This document shows, piece by piece, positions 1 to 9,229 of a stretch of DNA of 64,000 bases. The position numbers and the translations under genes are program-made. A model generated the notes under the pieces. It saw only the letters and a list, made by a program, of their open reading frames with translations, did no database searches and was not told the origin of the DNA. The DNA comes from Acidimicrobiales bacterium (GTDB lineage: Bacteria > Actinomycetota > Acidimicrobiia > Acidimicrobiales > JACCXE01). The first letter of the stretch is position 1. Each line of letters starts with the position of its first letter. The stretch covers positions 24,953 through 88,952 of the forward strand of contig DASZWD010000020.1 in the NCBI GenBank assembly GCA_035546775.1, in the 5' to 3' direction.

Positions 1-1227
1 GAGCGTGGCGCCGTCGCGCACAAAGATCTGACCGCTCGCTCCCGTGTTGGTGATCGTGTGGCCCGTGAAGTCGGTCTGCGCGGAGCGGGCGATGTCCAGG
101 CGGCCGGGGTTGACGATGTCGGCGGCGAGTTGCAGGTTGCCCGTGCCGCCGCCGACGGACTCGCTGCCGACGCCGGTCACCGAACCGGTGGTGATGATCG
201 AACCGAAGCCCGAGCCGTAGTCGGCGTTGGTGATCTTGGCTCCGTTGATCGTGCGCAGCCGGGCGTCGTAGATGTTTTCGGCGACCAAGTCGATCGTGCC
301 GTTGTTAACCAGGTCGGCTCCGATGGTGAGGTTCGCCGGGTTGCCGTTGTTCGCCGCGAGCACGACCACGTCGTCGGGACGGAGGTCGCCCGACAGGTTC
401 ACGTCGTAGCGGGCCAGCACGTCGGTCTTGGTGCGCGTGCCGCCGCCGACGAATTGCAGGTTGCCGGCGTTGAGTTCGATGGGGAAGCGCGTGAAGGTGC
501 GATCGGTCTCGCCGCCTTGCTTGAGCGTGCCGCCGTTGATGACGAAGTGGAGCTTGTCGTGCACGCGGATGAGGCCGTCGCTGTTGTCGAACGTGTCCGG
601 GGCAAACATCGTGAAGGTCGCACCGCTGGCGACGTCGAACACGCCGGTTGCTGTGTTCGTGATCGTGCGGCCCAGGCCTTCCGTCCTTGCATCGCGCGCG
701 ATTGAAATGGTGCCGGAGTTCTTGATGTTGGCGTTCAGGTTCTCCGCGCTCGAACTGGACGGGGCGGGTGACGCCGTGATGGTGCCCGTGTTGGTCAACA
801 CTGCGGCGGTCGCAGTCTTCAGCGTGGCGCCGTAGATGCCATCGGGGAGCAGGCGAATCAGGCCCGCGCTCGACGAGTCGGCGTTGAGCGTCAGCGTCGT
901 GGGATTGAAGGTGCCCGGTCGGATGTCGAGCACGGCACTCGGATTCGAGATGTCGAGCGCGTTGACGAAGTAGTCACCGGAGGGGATCGTCACGATCACC
1001 GCGGCGGGGATGCACGCGTTCGTCACCCCCGTCGGCACGCCGTTGTTCCAATTCCCGGCGTCGGTCCAGATGCCGTTGGCCGTCGATGTCCAGGTCGTGT
1101 CGCACGGGATGGAAGCGTCGGCCGAGCTGTGGGTGGTCCACCACCCCGCCAACGCCAACCCGGCGACGAGCGCCGCCCGAACGAATGCGCGCCGCGCGAA
1201 AGGATGAATTGACCTTTGCCCCGTCAT
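1..1227 (-). CDS. Secreted beta-helix (adhesin-like) protein, 3' end beyond window
   Basis: From ATG at 1227 the minus strand stays open for 409 codons to base 1, so the C-terminus is missing. The N-terminus has arginines, a hydrophobic stretch (about residues 15-30) and small residues near 35-38, which look like a signal peptide. A W-(x5)-NW-x-x-G-x-P segment follows (residues 54-65), the kind of motif that opens many bacterial beta-helix passenger domains. The rest is made of short Thr/Asn/Gly-rich strands of the type T-I-T-N-T or N-N-G-T-I, as in right-handed beta-solenoids. Such proteins are usually surface-exposed or secreted, but no specific function can be assigned. It is divergent from the FHA regulator at 1297. 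Confidence 0.7.
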   Translation of the reverse strand, partial: MTGQRSIHPFARRAFVRAALVAGLALAGWWTTHSSADASIPCDTTWTSTANGIWTDAGNWNNGVPTGVTNACIPAAVIVTIPSGDYFVNALDISNPSAVLDIRPGTFNPTTLTLNADSSSAGLIRLLPDGIYGATLKTATAAVLTNTGTITASPAPSSSSAENLNANIKNSGTISIARDARTEGLGRTITNTATGVFDVASGATFTMFAPDTFDNSDGLIRVHDKLHFVINGGTLKQGGETDRTFTRFPIELNAGNLQFVGGGTRTKTDVLARYDVNLSGDLRPDDVVVLAANNGNPANLTIGADLVNNGTIDLVAENIYDARLRTINGAKITNADYGSGFGSIITTGSVTGVGSESVGGGTGNLQLAADIVNPGRLDIARSAQTDFTGHTITNTGASGQIFVRDGATL

Positions 1228-1262
1228 GCATTCGAGGGTAGGGAGCGGAAGTGTCGGGAGTC

Positions 1263-1290
1263 TGTCCCCTAAACGGGACATTGCTGTCCC
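1263..1290. promoter_or_regulatory. Alternating TGTCCC/GGGACA/TGTCCC operator-like array
   Basis: In the 69-base gap between divergent genes lie TGTCCC (1263-1268), GGGACA (1275-1280) and TGTCCC (1285-1290), forming two overlapping inverted repeats with 6- and 4-base spacers. The array ends 6 bases before the FHA-gene start. This is a likely protein-binding site or RNA hairpin; the regulator is unknown. Confidence 0.45.
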
Positions 1291-1296
1291 ATTACG

Positions 1297-1899
1297 ATGC
1301 ATCTCGTGCCAACCTACATCGAGGCCTGGCAGCCCTCGGGGCCGGAGCGTGCGTCGCTTGACGGCGAGCGACTGTCGATCGGCAAGAGCCCGGCGAACGA
1401 TCTCGTCGTGCGCGATGCCACGGCGTCGCGGTTGCACGCCGTCATCGAGCGCCTCGGCCCAGGCTGGGTGATCCGCGACCTCGGCAGCCGCAACGGCACC
1501 TTCGTAAACGGCGAGCGCATCGTGGCCGATCGCGCCCTGCGCGGTGGGGATGAGATCCGCGTGGGCGCGGCGCGGCTGATCCTGCGCACCGACAATGTGG
1601 CGGTCGGCGAGTCGTCCACCGCCGTGGTGAATCCCGCGCCCAACCTCACCGCACGCGAGCGCGAGGTGCTGCGCGCCTTGTGCCGCCCGCTCCTCGCCGG
1701 CGACCTCCTTACTGCACCGGCGCCGGCGCGGGTCGTGGCCGACGAGTTGTTCCTGTCCGAAGAGGCGGTGAAGAAGCACTTGCAGCGGCTGTACGTGAAG
1801 TTCGGCATTGAAGGCGGATCGCCGGCCGAGCGGCGCACCCGGCTGGCAAACGAGGCGTTCCGGCGCGGCGCCGTCGGCATGGGGGATCTCGACCGTTGA
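1297..1899 (+). CDS. FHA-domain protein with C-terminal helix-turn-helix
   Basis: 200 aa. Residues about 20-105 form a forkhead-associated domain, recognisable from G29, the S44-R45-x-H47 motif and the R-N-G-T segment at 65-68. FHA domains bind phosphothreonine peptides. Residues about 114-190 begin N-L-T-x-R-E-R-E-V-L and contain a V-K-K-H-L recognition-helix-like segment, as in LuxR/response-regulator output domains, so this is probably a phosphothreonine-sensing DNA-binding protein. The stop overlaps the TTG start of the kinase-like gene downstream (TTGA), implying coupled translation and joint function. No signal peptide or membrane segment is visible. Confidence 0.8.
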   Translation: MHLVPTYIEAWQPSGPERASLDGERLSIGKSPANDLVVRDATASRLHAVIERLGPGWVIRDLGSRNGTFVNGERIVADRALRGGDEIRVGAARLILRTDNVAVGESSTAVVNPAPNLTAREREVLRALCRPLLAGDLLTAPAPARVVADELFLSEEAVKKHLQRLYVKFGIEGGSPAERRTRLANEAFRRGAVGMGDLDR

Positions 1900-4238
1900 G
1901 CTTGGTGGCGGGCCGGTACGCGCTTCTCGAACAACTCGGTGCCGGTGGACAGGGAACGGTCTTTCGCGCCGACGACACGCACACCGGTGAAGCGGTGGCA
2001 CTCAAGCGACTCGACGGTCCGAGCGTCGCGCCCGTCGTGCCGCCGCATCCCGGCGTCGTTGCTCGGCGCGGCGACGCGGTGCACGACGGTGCTTCATGGG
2101 CGGTCATGGACTGGATCGACGGCCGCAGTGCCGCGACGGACCTACGTGCGAACGGCCCATTGTTGGCCGACGAGGTTCTGCGCCTGCTCGCGGCGGTCGC
2201 CGACGCGCTCGAGCATCTGCACGCTCACGGTGTCGTTCACGGTGACGTGAAGCCGGCGAACATCGTCGTGCGCCGCGACGGCGCGCCCGTGCTCGTCGAC
2301 CTCACGGCGCCGCGGCCTGGCCACGGCACCGACGGCTACCGCGCGCCGGAGGTCGCCGCGGGCGCCCTGCCGGGCGCTTCCGCCGACACCTATGGTCTCG
2401 CGGCGACCGCCGTCGCGCTGCTGACCGGCGACCCGCCGGCGGGCGCCGGCGCCGCGCTGAACTCGATCTCTCCCGTGTGGCGGCGCGGTCTCGCGACGGA
2501 TCCGGCTCGGCGGCCGCGACCCACCGAACTCGTGGCCGCCGTCGCGGAAAGCACACCGTCCAACCTGCCCCCACCGCTGACGGACGGCGACCGGCCCGAC
2601 GAATTGGCGCGCCTGTTGGAGCTGCTCGCAGCGCACCGGTTGGTGTCGGTGACGGGACTGGCGGGCGTTGGCAAGGCGCGGCTCGTCGTAGAGGCCGGTA
2701 ACCATCTGCGGCATCGCTACCCCGGCGGAGTGTGGCGCGTGCGCGTCGATGACGGACTGGTCCCCGCGTCGGTACGCGCGCTCTCCATGCCGGCGACGGC
2801 GGCGCTGGAGGACATAGCAGTGCGCCTCGGTGCTCTGCCCACGCTGTTCATCGTCGACGGCGCTGCGACGGCGGCGGAGGTCGACGAACTGCTGGCGGCG
2901 TGTAAAGGCATCGCGATGGTGCGCGCTGGCAAGGAGCCGCTGGGAATTGTGAACGAGGCCGTCGTTCCTTTGGTGCCCCGAGGCGAGGTTGTCCGCTTCG
3001 CGCTCTCCAAGGACGACCGGGCCGCGCTCGTGCGTTTGTCGACGTTCCGTGCGCCGTTCGACTCCGCCTTGGCCTGCGAGTTGGCATGCGTCGACGGTCC
3101 GCAGCTCTCCGATTTCGTGGCGCGCGGGCTGATCGAGGCGCTGGCGTCGGACACGTTCAGTGTCGCGTTCGAAGTCGGAGACGAAGACCTTGCGGTGCTG
3201 GCGGCCCTTCGCGCCTGGACGGCGAGGCGACTCGGGCACGGTGACATCCGGGCGTTCGAGCAAGCCCGTCCGCTGGTGGGTCGCGCCGTCGTGACGGGTG
3301 ACGACGAATGGCTCGCCGAAGTGATCGCTGGATACGCCGACGAGGGGGTCTGCCGCGGTTTCGGAACGGAGGTTTACGCGGTACTCGACGCCGTTCGTGC
3401 CGCGCCCGGGACGTTCCCGCAGGCGTTCCGGCCTGCGTGTTTCGCCGAGGTGAGCAACCGCCACCTTCATCTCGAGGACATCACGGAGTGGGCGGCCCGC
3501 ACCGGCGACGACGGAATTGCGGCGATCTGTGCGCTGCGCCATCTGGCGCGCCTCGACGACGACGAGTACACCGCGACGGAACTGCGCGGCCTGATCGCGA
3601 CGTTTGTGGAAGTCGGCGACGAGTACACCGAAGCAGTGGCATGGGCTGACCTCGGCATCACGCTCGCCGGCCGGGGCGACACGGAAGGAGGCGTCGCCGC
3701 GTTGCGCCGATCGGCCCATCTCGCGCAGGCTGCGCCCAACCCCTGGACAGCGGGTATGGCGCACAACGCGCTGTCGACGCTCGTCGGCGTCGACCTGCGA
3801 GCGCCGGCGGCCGCGGCCGAGCACGCGCGCGAAGCGCTGGCGTGGTTCGAGCGCGCCGGCCATGCGATGCGCGTCTCCCAGGCGCGGGCCAACCTTGCGC
3901 TGTACACGTTTGACCTGGGTGCGCACGACGAAGCTCTTGACATCGCCGAGCGCGCCCTCGTCGACGCCGCCGCTTTAGGCGCACCCAGGTACGTCGTGGT
4001 CCCGCTGACGGTGATCGCCCTTGCCCATGCGAGCACGGATCCGGAGCGGACGCTGATGCTCATCGCCGCCGCGGACAACCTCGACCCTGGTCTCGGGACA
4101 CGTCCACCCGACCGGGAACGTCTTGGTGCGGCGCGCATCGCTGCTCGCGCTGCGCTGGGTTCGGCGGCGGACGAAGTCGAGGCGCGGGGCGCGGCGCTCG
4201 ATCTGCCGGCAGCGGTAGAGATAGCCCTTGCGCCCTAA
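1896..4238 (+). CDS. Ser/Thr kinase-like protein with P-loop and TPR-like regions
   Basis: 780 aa from a TTG start overlapping the preceding stop. Residues 1-220 are a Hanks-type kinase fold: glycine loop G15-x-G-x-x-G20, V-A-L-K with Lys37, H-G-D-V-K-P-A-N (Asp117, Asn122) and Y-R-A-P-E (148-152). The usual Asp-Phe-Gly is Asp135-Leu-Thr, and the stretch after Lys37 is too short for a normal C-helix, so catalysis may be weak or lost. A P-loop-like G-L-A-G-V-G-K-A lies near residue 255, where the usual Ser/Thr after Lys is Ala. The C-terminal ~250 residues are alpha-helical and TPR-like. Overall it resembles regulatory kinase/STAND ATPase proteins of Actinobacteria. Its partner is probably the adjacent FHA protein. 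Confidence 0.72.
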   Translation: MSLVAGRYALLEQLGAGGQGTVFRADDTHTGEAVALKRLDGPSVAPVVPPHPGVVARRGDAVHDGASWAVMDWIDGRSAATDLRANGPLLADEVLRLLAAVADALEHLHAHGVVHGDVKPANIVVRRDGAPVLVDLTAPRPGHGTDGYRAPEVAAGALPGASADTYGLAATAVALLTGDPPAGAGAALNSISPVWRRGLATDPARRPRPTELVAAVAESTPSNLPPPLTDGDRPDELARLLELLAAHRLVSVTGLAGVGKARLVVEAGNHLRHRYPGGVWRVRVDDGLVPASVRALSMPATAALEDIAVRLGALPTLFIVDGAATAAEVDELLAACKGIAMVRAGKEPLGIVNEAVVPLVPRGEVVRFALSKDDRAALVRLSTFRAPFDSALACELACVDGPQLSDFVARGLIEALASDTFSVAFEVGDEDLAVLAALRAWTARRLGHGDIRAFEQARPLVGRAVVTGDDEWLAEVIAGYADEGVCRGFGTEVYAVLDAVRAAPGTFPQAFRPACFAEVSNRHLHLEDITEWAARTGDDGIAAICALRHLARLDDDEYTATELRGLIATFVEVGDEYTEAVAWADLGITLAGRGDTEGGVAALRRSAHLAQAAPNPWTAGMAHNALSTLVGVDLRAPAAAAEHAREALAWFERAGHAMRVSQARANLALYTFDLGAHDEALDIAERALVDAAALGAPRYVVVPLTVIALAHASTDPERTLMLIAAADNLDPGLGTRPPDRERLGAARIAARAALGSAADEVEARGAALDLPAAVEIALAP

Positions 4239-4245
4239 AACGCTC

Positions 4246-4251
4246 TATAAT
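4246..4251 (+). promoter_or_regulatory. TATAAT -10 element upstream of rimP
   Basis: A perfect TATAAT hexamer in a GC-rich setting, just after the kinase stop. No convincing -35 was found. Transcription would begin near 4258, giving a leader of about 84 bases before rimP that contains the hairpin at 4286-4314. Confidence 0.5.
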
Positions 4252-4285
4252 CGAACGCCGCAGTTCAAAACGTTCGACACCGGTT

Positions 4286-4318
4286 GAGCGTGGACTCCTT
4301 TGGGGTCCACGCTCTTTT
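4286..4318 (+). terminator. Intrinsic terminator or attenuator before rimP
   Basis: A perfect 10-bp stem (4286-4295 with 4305-4314), 9-base loop and T4 run (4315-4318) form a standard rho-independent terminator. It lies after the TATAAT at 4246 and 23 bases before the rimP start. It could therefore end transcription from the kinase operon, or attenuate the rimP-nusA-infB transcript. Confidence 0.8.
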
Positions 4319-4341
4319 ATTGCACCTTGAAAGGAGAGGGG

Positions 4342-4824
4342 ATGGAGTTCGCCGACACCGTGCGCACGCTCGTCGAACCGGCCCTCGCCGCCAAGGGCTA
4401 CGAAGTGTTCGACGTGGAATTCGGTGGCGGTCGCCTCGTCGTAACCGTCACTCGGCCCGGCCAGGCCCTCGACCTCGAGGCCCTCACCGAGGCCAACCAC
4501 GTCGTGTCGGACCTGCTCGACGAGCACGACCCGATCCCGGCCGACCACTACCTGCTCGAGGTGTCGAGCCCGGGGCTCGAACGGGCCCTGCGCACGCCCG
4601 CGCACTTCCACGGCGCCCTCGGCGAGACGGTCAGCATCAAGACGAAGCCACACGTCGAAGGGGAACGTCGGCACCAGGGCCTGCTCGAGGCCGCCGACGA
4701 CACCGGCGTGTCGGTTGGCGGCCGCAGGTTCAGTTACGCCGACATCGAGAAGGCCCGGACCGTGTTCGTCTGGGGCCCCGCACCGAAGCCCACGACCAAG
4801 AAGAAGAAAGTCGCCTCCACATGA
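4342..4824 (+). CDS. rimP: Ribosome maturation factor RimP
   Basis: 160 aa from ATG at 4342, preceded by a strong AAGGAGAGG ribosome-binding site; an upstream in-frame ATG at 4300 lies inside the terminator hairpin and is rejected. The protein has the RimP N-terminal fold, with Y-E-V-F-D-V-E-F near residue 20 and the conserved Y-x-L-E-V-S-S-P-G-L-x-R segment near 73-84, then a C-terminal SH3-like half ending in a lysine run. RimP assists 30S subunit maturation. Its TGA overlaps the nusA ATG (ATGA), the standard rimP-nusA-infB arrangement. Confidence 0.95.
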   Translation: MEFADTVRTLVEPALAAKGYEVFDVEFGGGRLVVTVTRPGQALDLEALTEANHVVSDLLDEHDPIPADHYLLEVSSPGLERALRTPAHFHGALGETVSIKTKPHVEGERRHQGLLEAADDTGVSVGGRRFSYADIEKARTVFVWGPAPKPTTKKKKVAST

Positions 4825-6011
4825 ACGCTGATTTCCTCGACGCTCTGCAATTGCTCGCCCGCGAAAAGGGCATCTCGGTCGACACGCTGCTCGACGCGCT
4901 GGCGAACGCCCTGGTCGCCGCCTACAAGCGGCTCGACACCGCGGCGGAAGAAGCCGTCGTCACCATCGATCCCGACACCGGCGAGATCAAGGTGTACGGC
5001 CAGGAACTCGACGAGGACGGCAACGTCGTGCGCGAGTGGGACGACACGCCTGAGGACTTCGGCCGCATCGCGGCGCAGACGGCGAAGCAGGTCGTGCTCC
5101 AGCGCATCCGTGAAGCCGAGCGCGACATGAAGTACGAGGAGTACGCCGGGCGCGAGGGCGACATCGTCACCGGCATCATCCAGCAGTCCGACAACCGCTA
5201 CACGCTCCTCGACTTGGGCAAGGTCGAGGCGCTGATGCCGCAGGCCGAGCAGGTGCCCTACGAGCGCTACGAGCACGGCAGCCGCCTCAAGGCCTACATC
5301 GTCGAAGTGCGCAAGACCACCAAGGGTCCCCAGATCGTCGTGTCGCGCACCCACCCCGGTCTGATCAAGCGCCTGTTCGAGCTCGAAGTGCCCGAGATCG
5401 CCGGCGGCGTCGTCGAGATCAAGGCCGCGGCGCGCGAGCCGGGGCATCGCACCAAGATCGCCGTGTGGTCGAACGACCCCAACGTCGACCCCGTTGGTGC
5501 GTGCGTCGGCGCTCGGGGTGCCCGCGTGCGCATGGTCACCAACGAGCTGCGCGGGGAGAAGGTCGACATCGTGCCGTTCAGCGAGGACCAGCAGGAGTTC
5601 GTCATGCGCGCCCTCCAGCCGGCCAAGGTAAAGGAAGTCCGCCTCGACGAGGAGACGGGCACGGCCACCGTCATCGTCCACGACTTCCAGCTCAGCCTCG
5701 CCATCGGCAAAGAAGGCCAGAACGCCCGTCTGGCGGCGCGTCTGACGGGCTGGCGCATCGACATCAAGTCCGAAACCCAGATCGCCGAGGAAGAAGCCGG
5801 GTACGGCGGCGAGGAATGGGCCGAAGGCGAGTGGGTCACCGACCCGGATACGGGCGAAATGGTCTGGAAGTCCGCCGAGGGTGACGTGGTCTCGGCCGCC
5901 GAGTACGCCGCGGCGGAGGAAGCCGTCGAGGAAGACGAGATCAAAGAGCTGATGGAAGAGCCGGCCGCCGTCGAACTGTCGGGGGCGACTGAAAGCGAGG
6001 CCGACGCATAA
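4821..6011 (+). CDS. nusA: Transcription termination/antitermination factor NusA
   Basis: 396 aa. The order is an N-terminal RNA-polymerase-binding domain (1-125), an S1 domain (about 130-205, with G-D-I-V-T-G-I-I and the L-M-P segment) and two KH domains (about 205-345, including V-G-A-C-V-G-A-R-G-A-R and A-I-G-K-E-G-Q-N-A-R-L-A). The last ~50 residues are an acidic Glu/Ala tail rather than the AR repeats of enterobacterial NusA. It controls RNA polymerase pausing, termination and rRNA antitermination. It overlaps rimP upstream and touches ylxR downstream. NusA could act on the terminator-like leader of its own operon, but that is an inference. Confidence 0.96.
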   Translation: MNADFLDALQLLAREKGISVDTLLDALANALVAAYKRLDTAAEEAVVTIDPDTGEIKVYGQELDEDGNVVREWDDTPEDFGRIAAQTAKQVVLQRIREAERDMKYEEYAGREGDIVTGIIQQSDNRYTLLDLGKVEALMPQAEQVPYERYEHGSRLKAYIVEVRKTTKGPQIVVSRTHPGLIKRLFELEVPEIAGGVVEIKAAAREPGHRTKIAVWSNDPNVDPVGACVGARGARVRMVTNELRGEKVDIVPFSEDQQEFVMRALQPAKVKEVRLDEETGTATVIVHDFQLSLAIGKEGQNARLAARLTGWRIDIKSETQIAEEEAGYGGEEWAEGEWVTDPDTGEMVWKSAEGDVVSAAEYAAAEEAVEEDEIKELMEEPAAVELSGATESEADA

Positions 6012-6265
6012 CGCCGCGGCGGACCTGCATCGGCTGTGGACGAGTCGATGCGCCGGGCCCGCTCGCCCGGATCGTGGCCACGCCTGCGGGCGAGGTGCGC
6101 TGGAGCGAGGTGTCGGCCGGGCGAGGTGCGTGGCTGTGCGTTGACTCGCCGGACTGCATCGAAATAGCCAAACGGCGCAAAGCGTTCACAAGGGCGCTGC
6201 GCACCGAAATCACGGGCGATCCGGCAATACAACTCAAGGCACCTGGCGAAGTTATGAGAAGCTAG
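6008..6265 (+). CDS. ylxR: YlxR (DUF448) RNA-binding protein, non-canonical start
   Basis: 85 aa if read from ATA at 6008. The conserved YlxR opening R-T-C-I-G-C-G-R (residues 5-12) and the later G-R-G-A-W-L-C segment are clear. The only in-frame canonical start, GTG at 6074, would remove the C-x-x-C motif. ATA at 6008 overlaps the nusA TAA as ATAA; a G instead of A at 6010 would give the usual ATGA overlap with both reading frames intact. So this is either a rare ATA (or ACG at 6011) start or a base error. YlxR lies between nusA and infB in most Gram-positive bacteria and is a small nucleic-acid-binding protein. Confidence 0.82.
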   Translation: MTPRRTCIGCGRVDAPGPLARIVATPAGEVRWSEVSAGRGAWLCVDSPDCIEIAKRRKAFTRALRTEITGDPAIQLKAPGEVMRS

Positions 6266-6292
6266 AAGGCCGCATTTACAAGAAGGAACGAT

Positions 6293-9229
6293 TTGCCTCA
6301 GAAGAAGATTCGAGTGCACGAGCTCGCCAAAGAGCTCGGGATGACGAACCAAGAGACACTCGATTTGGCGATCGCGCTCGGAATCGGGGTCAAGACCCAC
6401 TCCTCGAGCATCGAAGACGCCCAGGCCGACCGCGTCCGTCGTCGCGCCGATGCCGACGGCCTACGCCGCGAGGTCCAGCCCGAAGAGCCGGCGCCCGTCA
6501 AGAAGACCTCCGCCAAGAAGGCCGCCGCGGCGAAGAAAGCTGCGCCCAAGGAAGAGGCGGCTCCGGTCGAGCCGGCCGCCGAGGCGCCTGCCCCGGTCGA
6601 GCCCGCGCCGGCCCCCGCACCCGCCGCCGTCGAGCCGGCCGAGGAGCCGCTGGCGCCGGCTGCTGCTGCGCCGCCGGCTCCCGAGCCATCGACGCGGGTC
6701 ACCACCGGCCGCGTCGTCACGTCACGCCCCGCGAGCGAAGTCATCGCGCCGCGTCCGGCGCCGGTCGAACCGCCGCGTCCGCCAGCCACGCCGCGGCCGT
6801 CGGGTCCCGGCAGCCTCGATGGCCCGCCACGCCCGCGTCCAGTGGCCCCGGCCCAGCAGCCGGCCGCGGCTGCGCCGGCGCCGGCCCCGATCGCGCCGCC
6901 TGAAGGCGACACCCCACTTGCGCCCGCGGCTTCCGCGGCGCCTGCCGGCGCGCCGACTGCGCCCGCCACGCCGCGCCCGCCGATGTCGTCGAGCGGCAAG
7001 CCGATCCCGCCGCCTCCCGGTCCGCCCCGTTCGGCCAGTGGCAAGCCGATCCCGCCGCCTCCGGGCGTGCGGCGTCCGCTCGGCGCCGGCGGTCCCGGTG
7101 GTGGCCCTGGTGGGCCCCGCACGGGCGCACCTGGCCGTGGCGGTCCCGGGATGGGTGCCGGCCGTCCCGGTGGCCCTGGTGGCGCCCGCACCGGTGGTCC
7201 CGGTGGTGGCGGCGGTGGCTATCGCGGTGGTCCCGGTGGTGGCGGGGGTGGCGGCGGCTTCGGCGCCGGCTTCGGCACCCGTGGTGGCCCCCAAGCCGGC
7301 GGCCCCGGTGGCCGTCCCGGTGGCGGTGGCCCCGGTCAACGTGGGCGTCAGGGAGGCGCGCGTCGCCGTCGGCGTCGTCGCGATATGGAGGAGCTCGGGC
7401 CCAGCGCGGTAACGAGTTACACGCCGTCCAACGCGCCGGTCCCCGAAGGCGAAGTCATCATCGAGCGCGGCTCGTCGGCCCAGGAGGTCGGTCCCAAGCT
7501 GAACCGCACCGCCGGCGACGTCGTCCGCTTCCTGTTCCAGCAGGGCGAGATGGTCACGGCCACGCAGTCGCTCAGCGACGACGCCATCGAGTTGTTCGCC
7601 GTCGAACTCGGCGCCACCATCCGTCTCGTCGACCCCGGTCTCGAGCGCGAGGCGGAACTGACGGCCAAGTACTTCGACGACGAGGACGAGGACGAGGCTG
7701 ATCTGCGGCCGCGCCCGCCGATCATCACGGTCATGGGTCACGTCGACCACGGCAAGACGCTGCTGCTCGACCGCATCCGCAACGCCAACGTCGTCGCCGG
7801 TGAGGCCGGTGGCATCACGCAGCACATCGGTGCGTACCAGACGGAGAAAGACGGCCGTCTGATCACCTTCATCGACACGCCGGGCCACGAAGCCTTCACG
7901 GCCATGCGCGCCCGCGGCGCGGACGTCACCGACATCGTCATCCTGATCGTCGCCGCCGACGACGGCGTCATGCCGACCACCATCGAGGCCATCGACCACG
8001 CCAAGGCGGCCGAGGTGCCGATCGTGGTGGCCATCAACAAGATCGACCGCGAGAACGCCAACCCCGATCGCGTCATGCAGCAGCTGTCCGAGCAAGGCCT
8101 CACGCCCGAAGCCTGGGGCGGCGACACCATCGTCGTGCAGATCTCGGCGCTGCAGAGCCTCGGCATCGACGACCTGCTCGAGCAGATCCTGCTCGTGGCC
8201 GACGTGCAGCTGGCCGACGAACTCGTGGCCAATCCCGAAGGCGCCTGCCGCGGCGTGGTGCTGGAGGCCAACCTCGACACCGGACGCGGCCCGGTCGCGA
8301 CCGTCATCGTCGAGAACGGCACGCTGCGGGTGGGCGACACGCTGCTCGCGGGCGCAGCGTGGGGCCGCGTGCGCGCCCTCGTCGACGACAAGGGCGACAA
8401 CGTGAAGGAGGCGTTGCCGTCGACGCCGGTGCAGGTGCTCGGTCTCAACGACGTGCCCGCGGCGGGCGACGACTTCCGCGTCGCCGACGACAAGGCGGCC
8501 AAGATTCTCGCCGAGCATCGCGAGCAGCGACAGCGCTTCGCCGGCCTCGCATCCAGTGCGGCGGCGACGGGTGGCGGCGCCAAGCTCGAGGACATCTTCG
8601 AGCAGATCCAGCGCGGCGAGACCGCCACGCTCAACGTCATCCTCAAGGCCGACGTGCACGGCTCGATGGAGGCGGTCACGGCGTCGCTGCGCAAGCTCGA
8701 ACGCGACGAAGTGAAGCTCGCTTTCGTGCGCCGCGCCGTCGGCGGCATCACCGAATCCGACATCACGCTGGCGGCCACGTCCGGTGCCACGATCATCGGC
8801 TTCAACGTGCGTCCGGACCGCAAGGCCCGTGAACTCGCCGAGAACCTCGGCGTGGAGATGCGTCTCTACGAGATCATCTACAAGCTGCTCGAGGATCTCG
8901 AAGCCGCCATGGTCGGCATGCTCAAGCCGGAGTACGAGGAAGTCGTCACCGGCGAAGCCGAGGTCCGCGAAGTCTTCTCGACGCCGCGGGGCAAGGTGGC
9001 CGGTTGCTACGTCCAGTCGGGCGTCATCACCCGCAACTCGAAGGTGCGCTACCTGCGCGAGGGCACGATCATCTGGAAGGGCACGCTGCCGTCGCTGCGG
9101 CGCTTCAAGGACGACGTGCGCGAAGTGCAGGCCGGCTTCGAATGCGGCATGTTGCTCTCCGACTTCTCCGACCTTCAGGTCGGCGACGTCATCGAGACGT
9201 TTGAGGAGCGGGAGATTCCTCGCTCGTAG
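6293..9229 (+). CDS. infB: Translation initiation factor IF-2
   Basis: 978 aa from a TTG start with AGAAGGAA upstream. The N-terminal IF2_N domain begins K-K-I-R-V-H-E-L-A. Residues about 60-365 are low-complexity Ala/Pro then Gly/Arg-rich sequence, ending in a seven-arginine run, as in other actinobacterial IF-2 proteins. A second IF2_N segment is followed by the GTPase domain from about residue 475: [14 protein letters not shown] and N-K-I-D. Domains II, III and IV follow. It places initiator tRNA on the 30S subunit and promotes subunit joining. The 3' end overlaps the convergent gene at 9189 by 41 bases. Confidence 0.97.
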   Translation: MPQKKIRVHELAKELGMTNQETLDLAIALGIGVKTHSSSIEDAQADRVRRRADADGLRREVQPEEPAPVKKTSAKKAAAAKKAAPKEEAAPVEPAAEAPAPVEPAPAPAPAAVEPAEEPLAPAAAAPPAPEPSTRVTTGRVVTSRPASEVIAPRPAPVEPPRPPATPRPSGPGSLDGPPRPRPVAPAQQPAAAAPAPAPIAPPEGDTPLAPAASAAPAGAPTAPATPRPPMSSSGKPIPPPPGPPRSASGKPIPPPPGVRRPLGAGGPGGGPGGPRTGAPGRGGPGMGAGRPGGPGGARTGGPGGGGGGYRGGPGGGGGGGGFGAGFGTRGGPQAGGPGGRPGGGGPGQRGRQGGARRRRRRRDMEELGPSAVTSYTPSNAPVPEGEVIIERGSSAQEVGPKLNRTAGDVVRFLFQQGEMVTATQSLSDDAIELFAVELGATIRLVDPGLEREAELTAKYFDDEDEDEADLRPRPPIITVMGHVDHGKTLLLDRIRNANVVAGEAGGITQHIGAYQTEKDGRLITFIDTPGHEAFTAMRARGADVTDIVILIVAADDGVMPTTIEAIDHAKAAEVPIVVAINKIDRENANPDRVMQQLSEQGLTPEAWGGDTIVVQISALQSLGIDDLLEQILLVADVQLADELVANPEGACRGVVLEANLDTGRGPVATVIVENGTLRVGDTLLAGAAWGRVRALVDDKGDNVKEALPSTPVQVLGLNDVPAAGDDFRVADDKAAKILAEHREQRQRFAGLASSAAATGGGAKLEDIFEQIQRGETATLNVILKADVHGSMEAVTASLRKLERDEVKLAFVRRAVGGITESDITLAATSGATIIGFNVRPDRKARELAENLGVEMRLYEIIYKLLEDLEAAMVGMLKPEYEEVVTGEAEVREVFSTPRGKVAGCYVQSGVITRNSKVRYLREGTIIWKGTLPSLRRFKDDVREVQAGFECGMLLSDFSDLQVGDVIETFEEREIPRS

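Noticed and set aside
2142..3926. 594-codon open frame on the minus strand opposite the kinase-like gene
   Set aside because: Arginine-rich, motif-free product antisense to a protein with clear domains; a GC-skew artefact.
7000..7390. Glycine-codon repeats inside infB that look like tandem DNA repeats
   Set aside because: Explained by the Gly/Pro/Arg-rich linker normal for actinobacterial IF-2.
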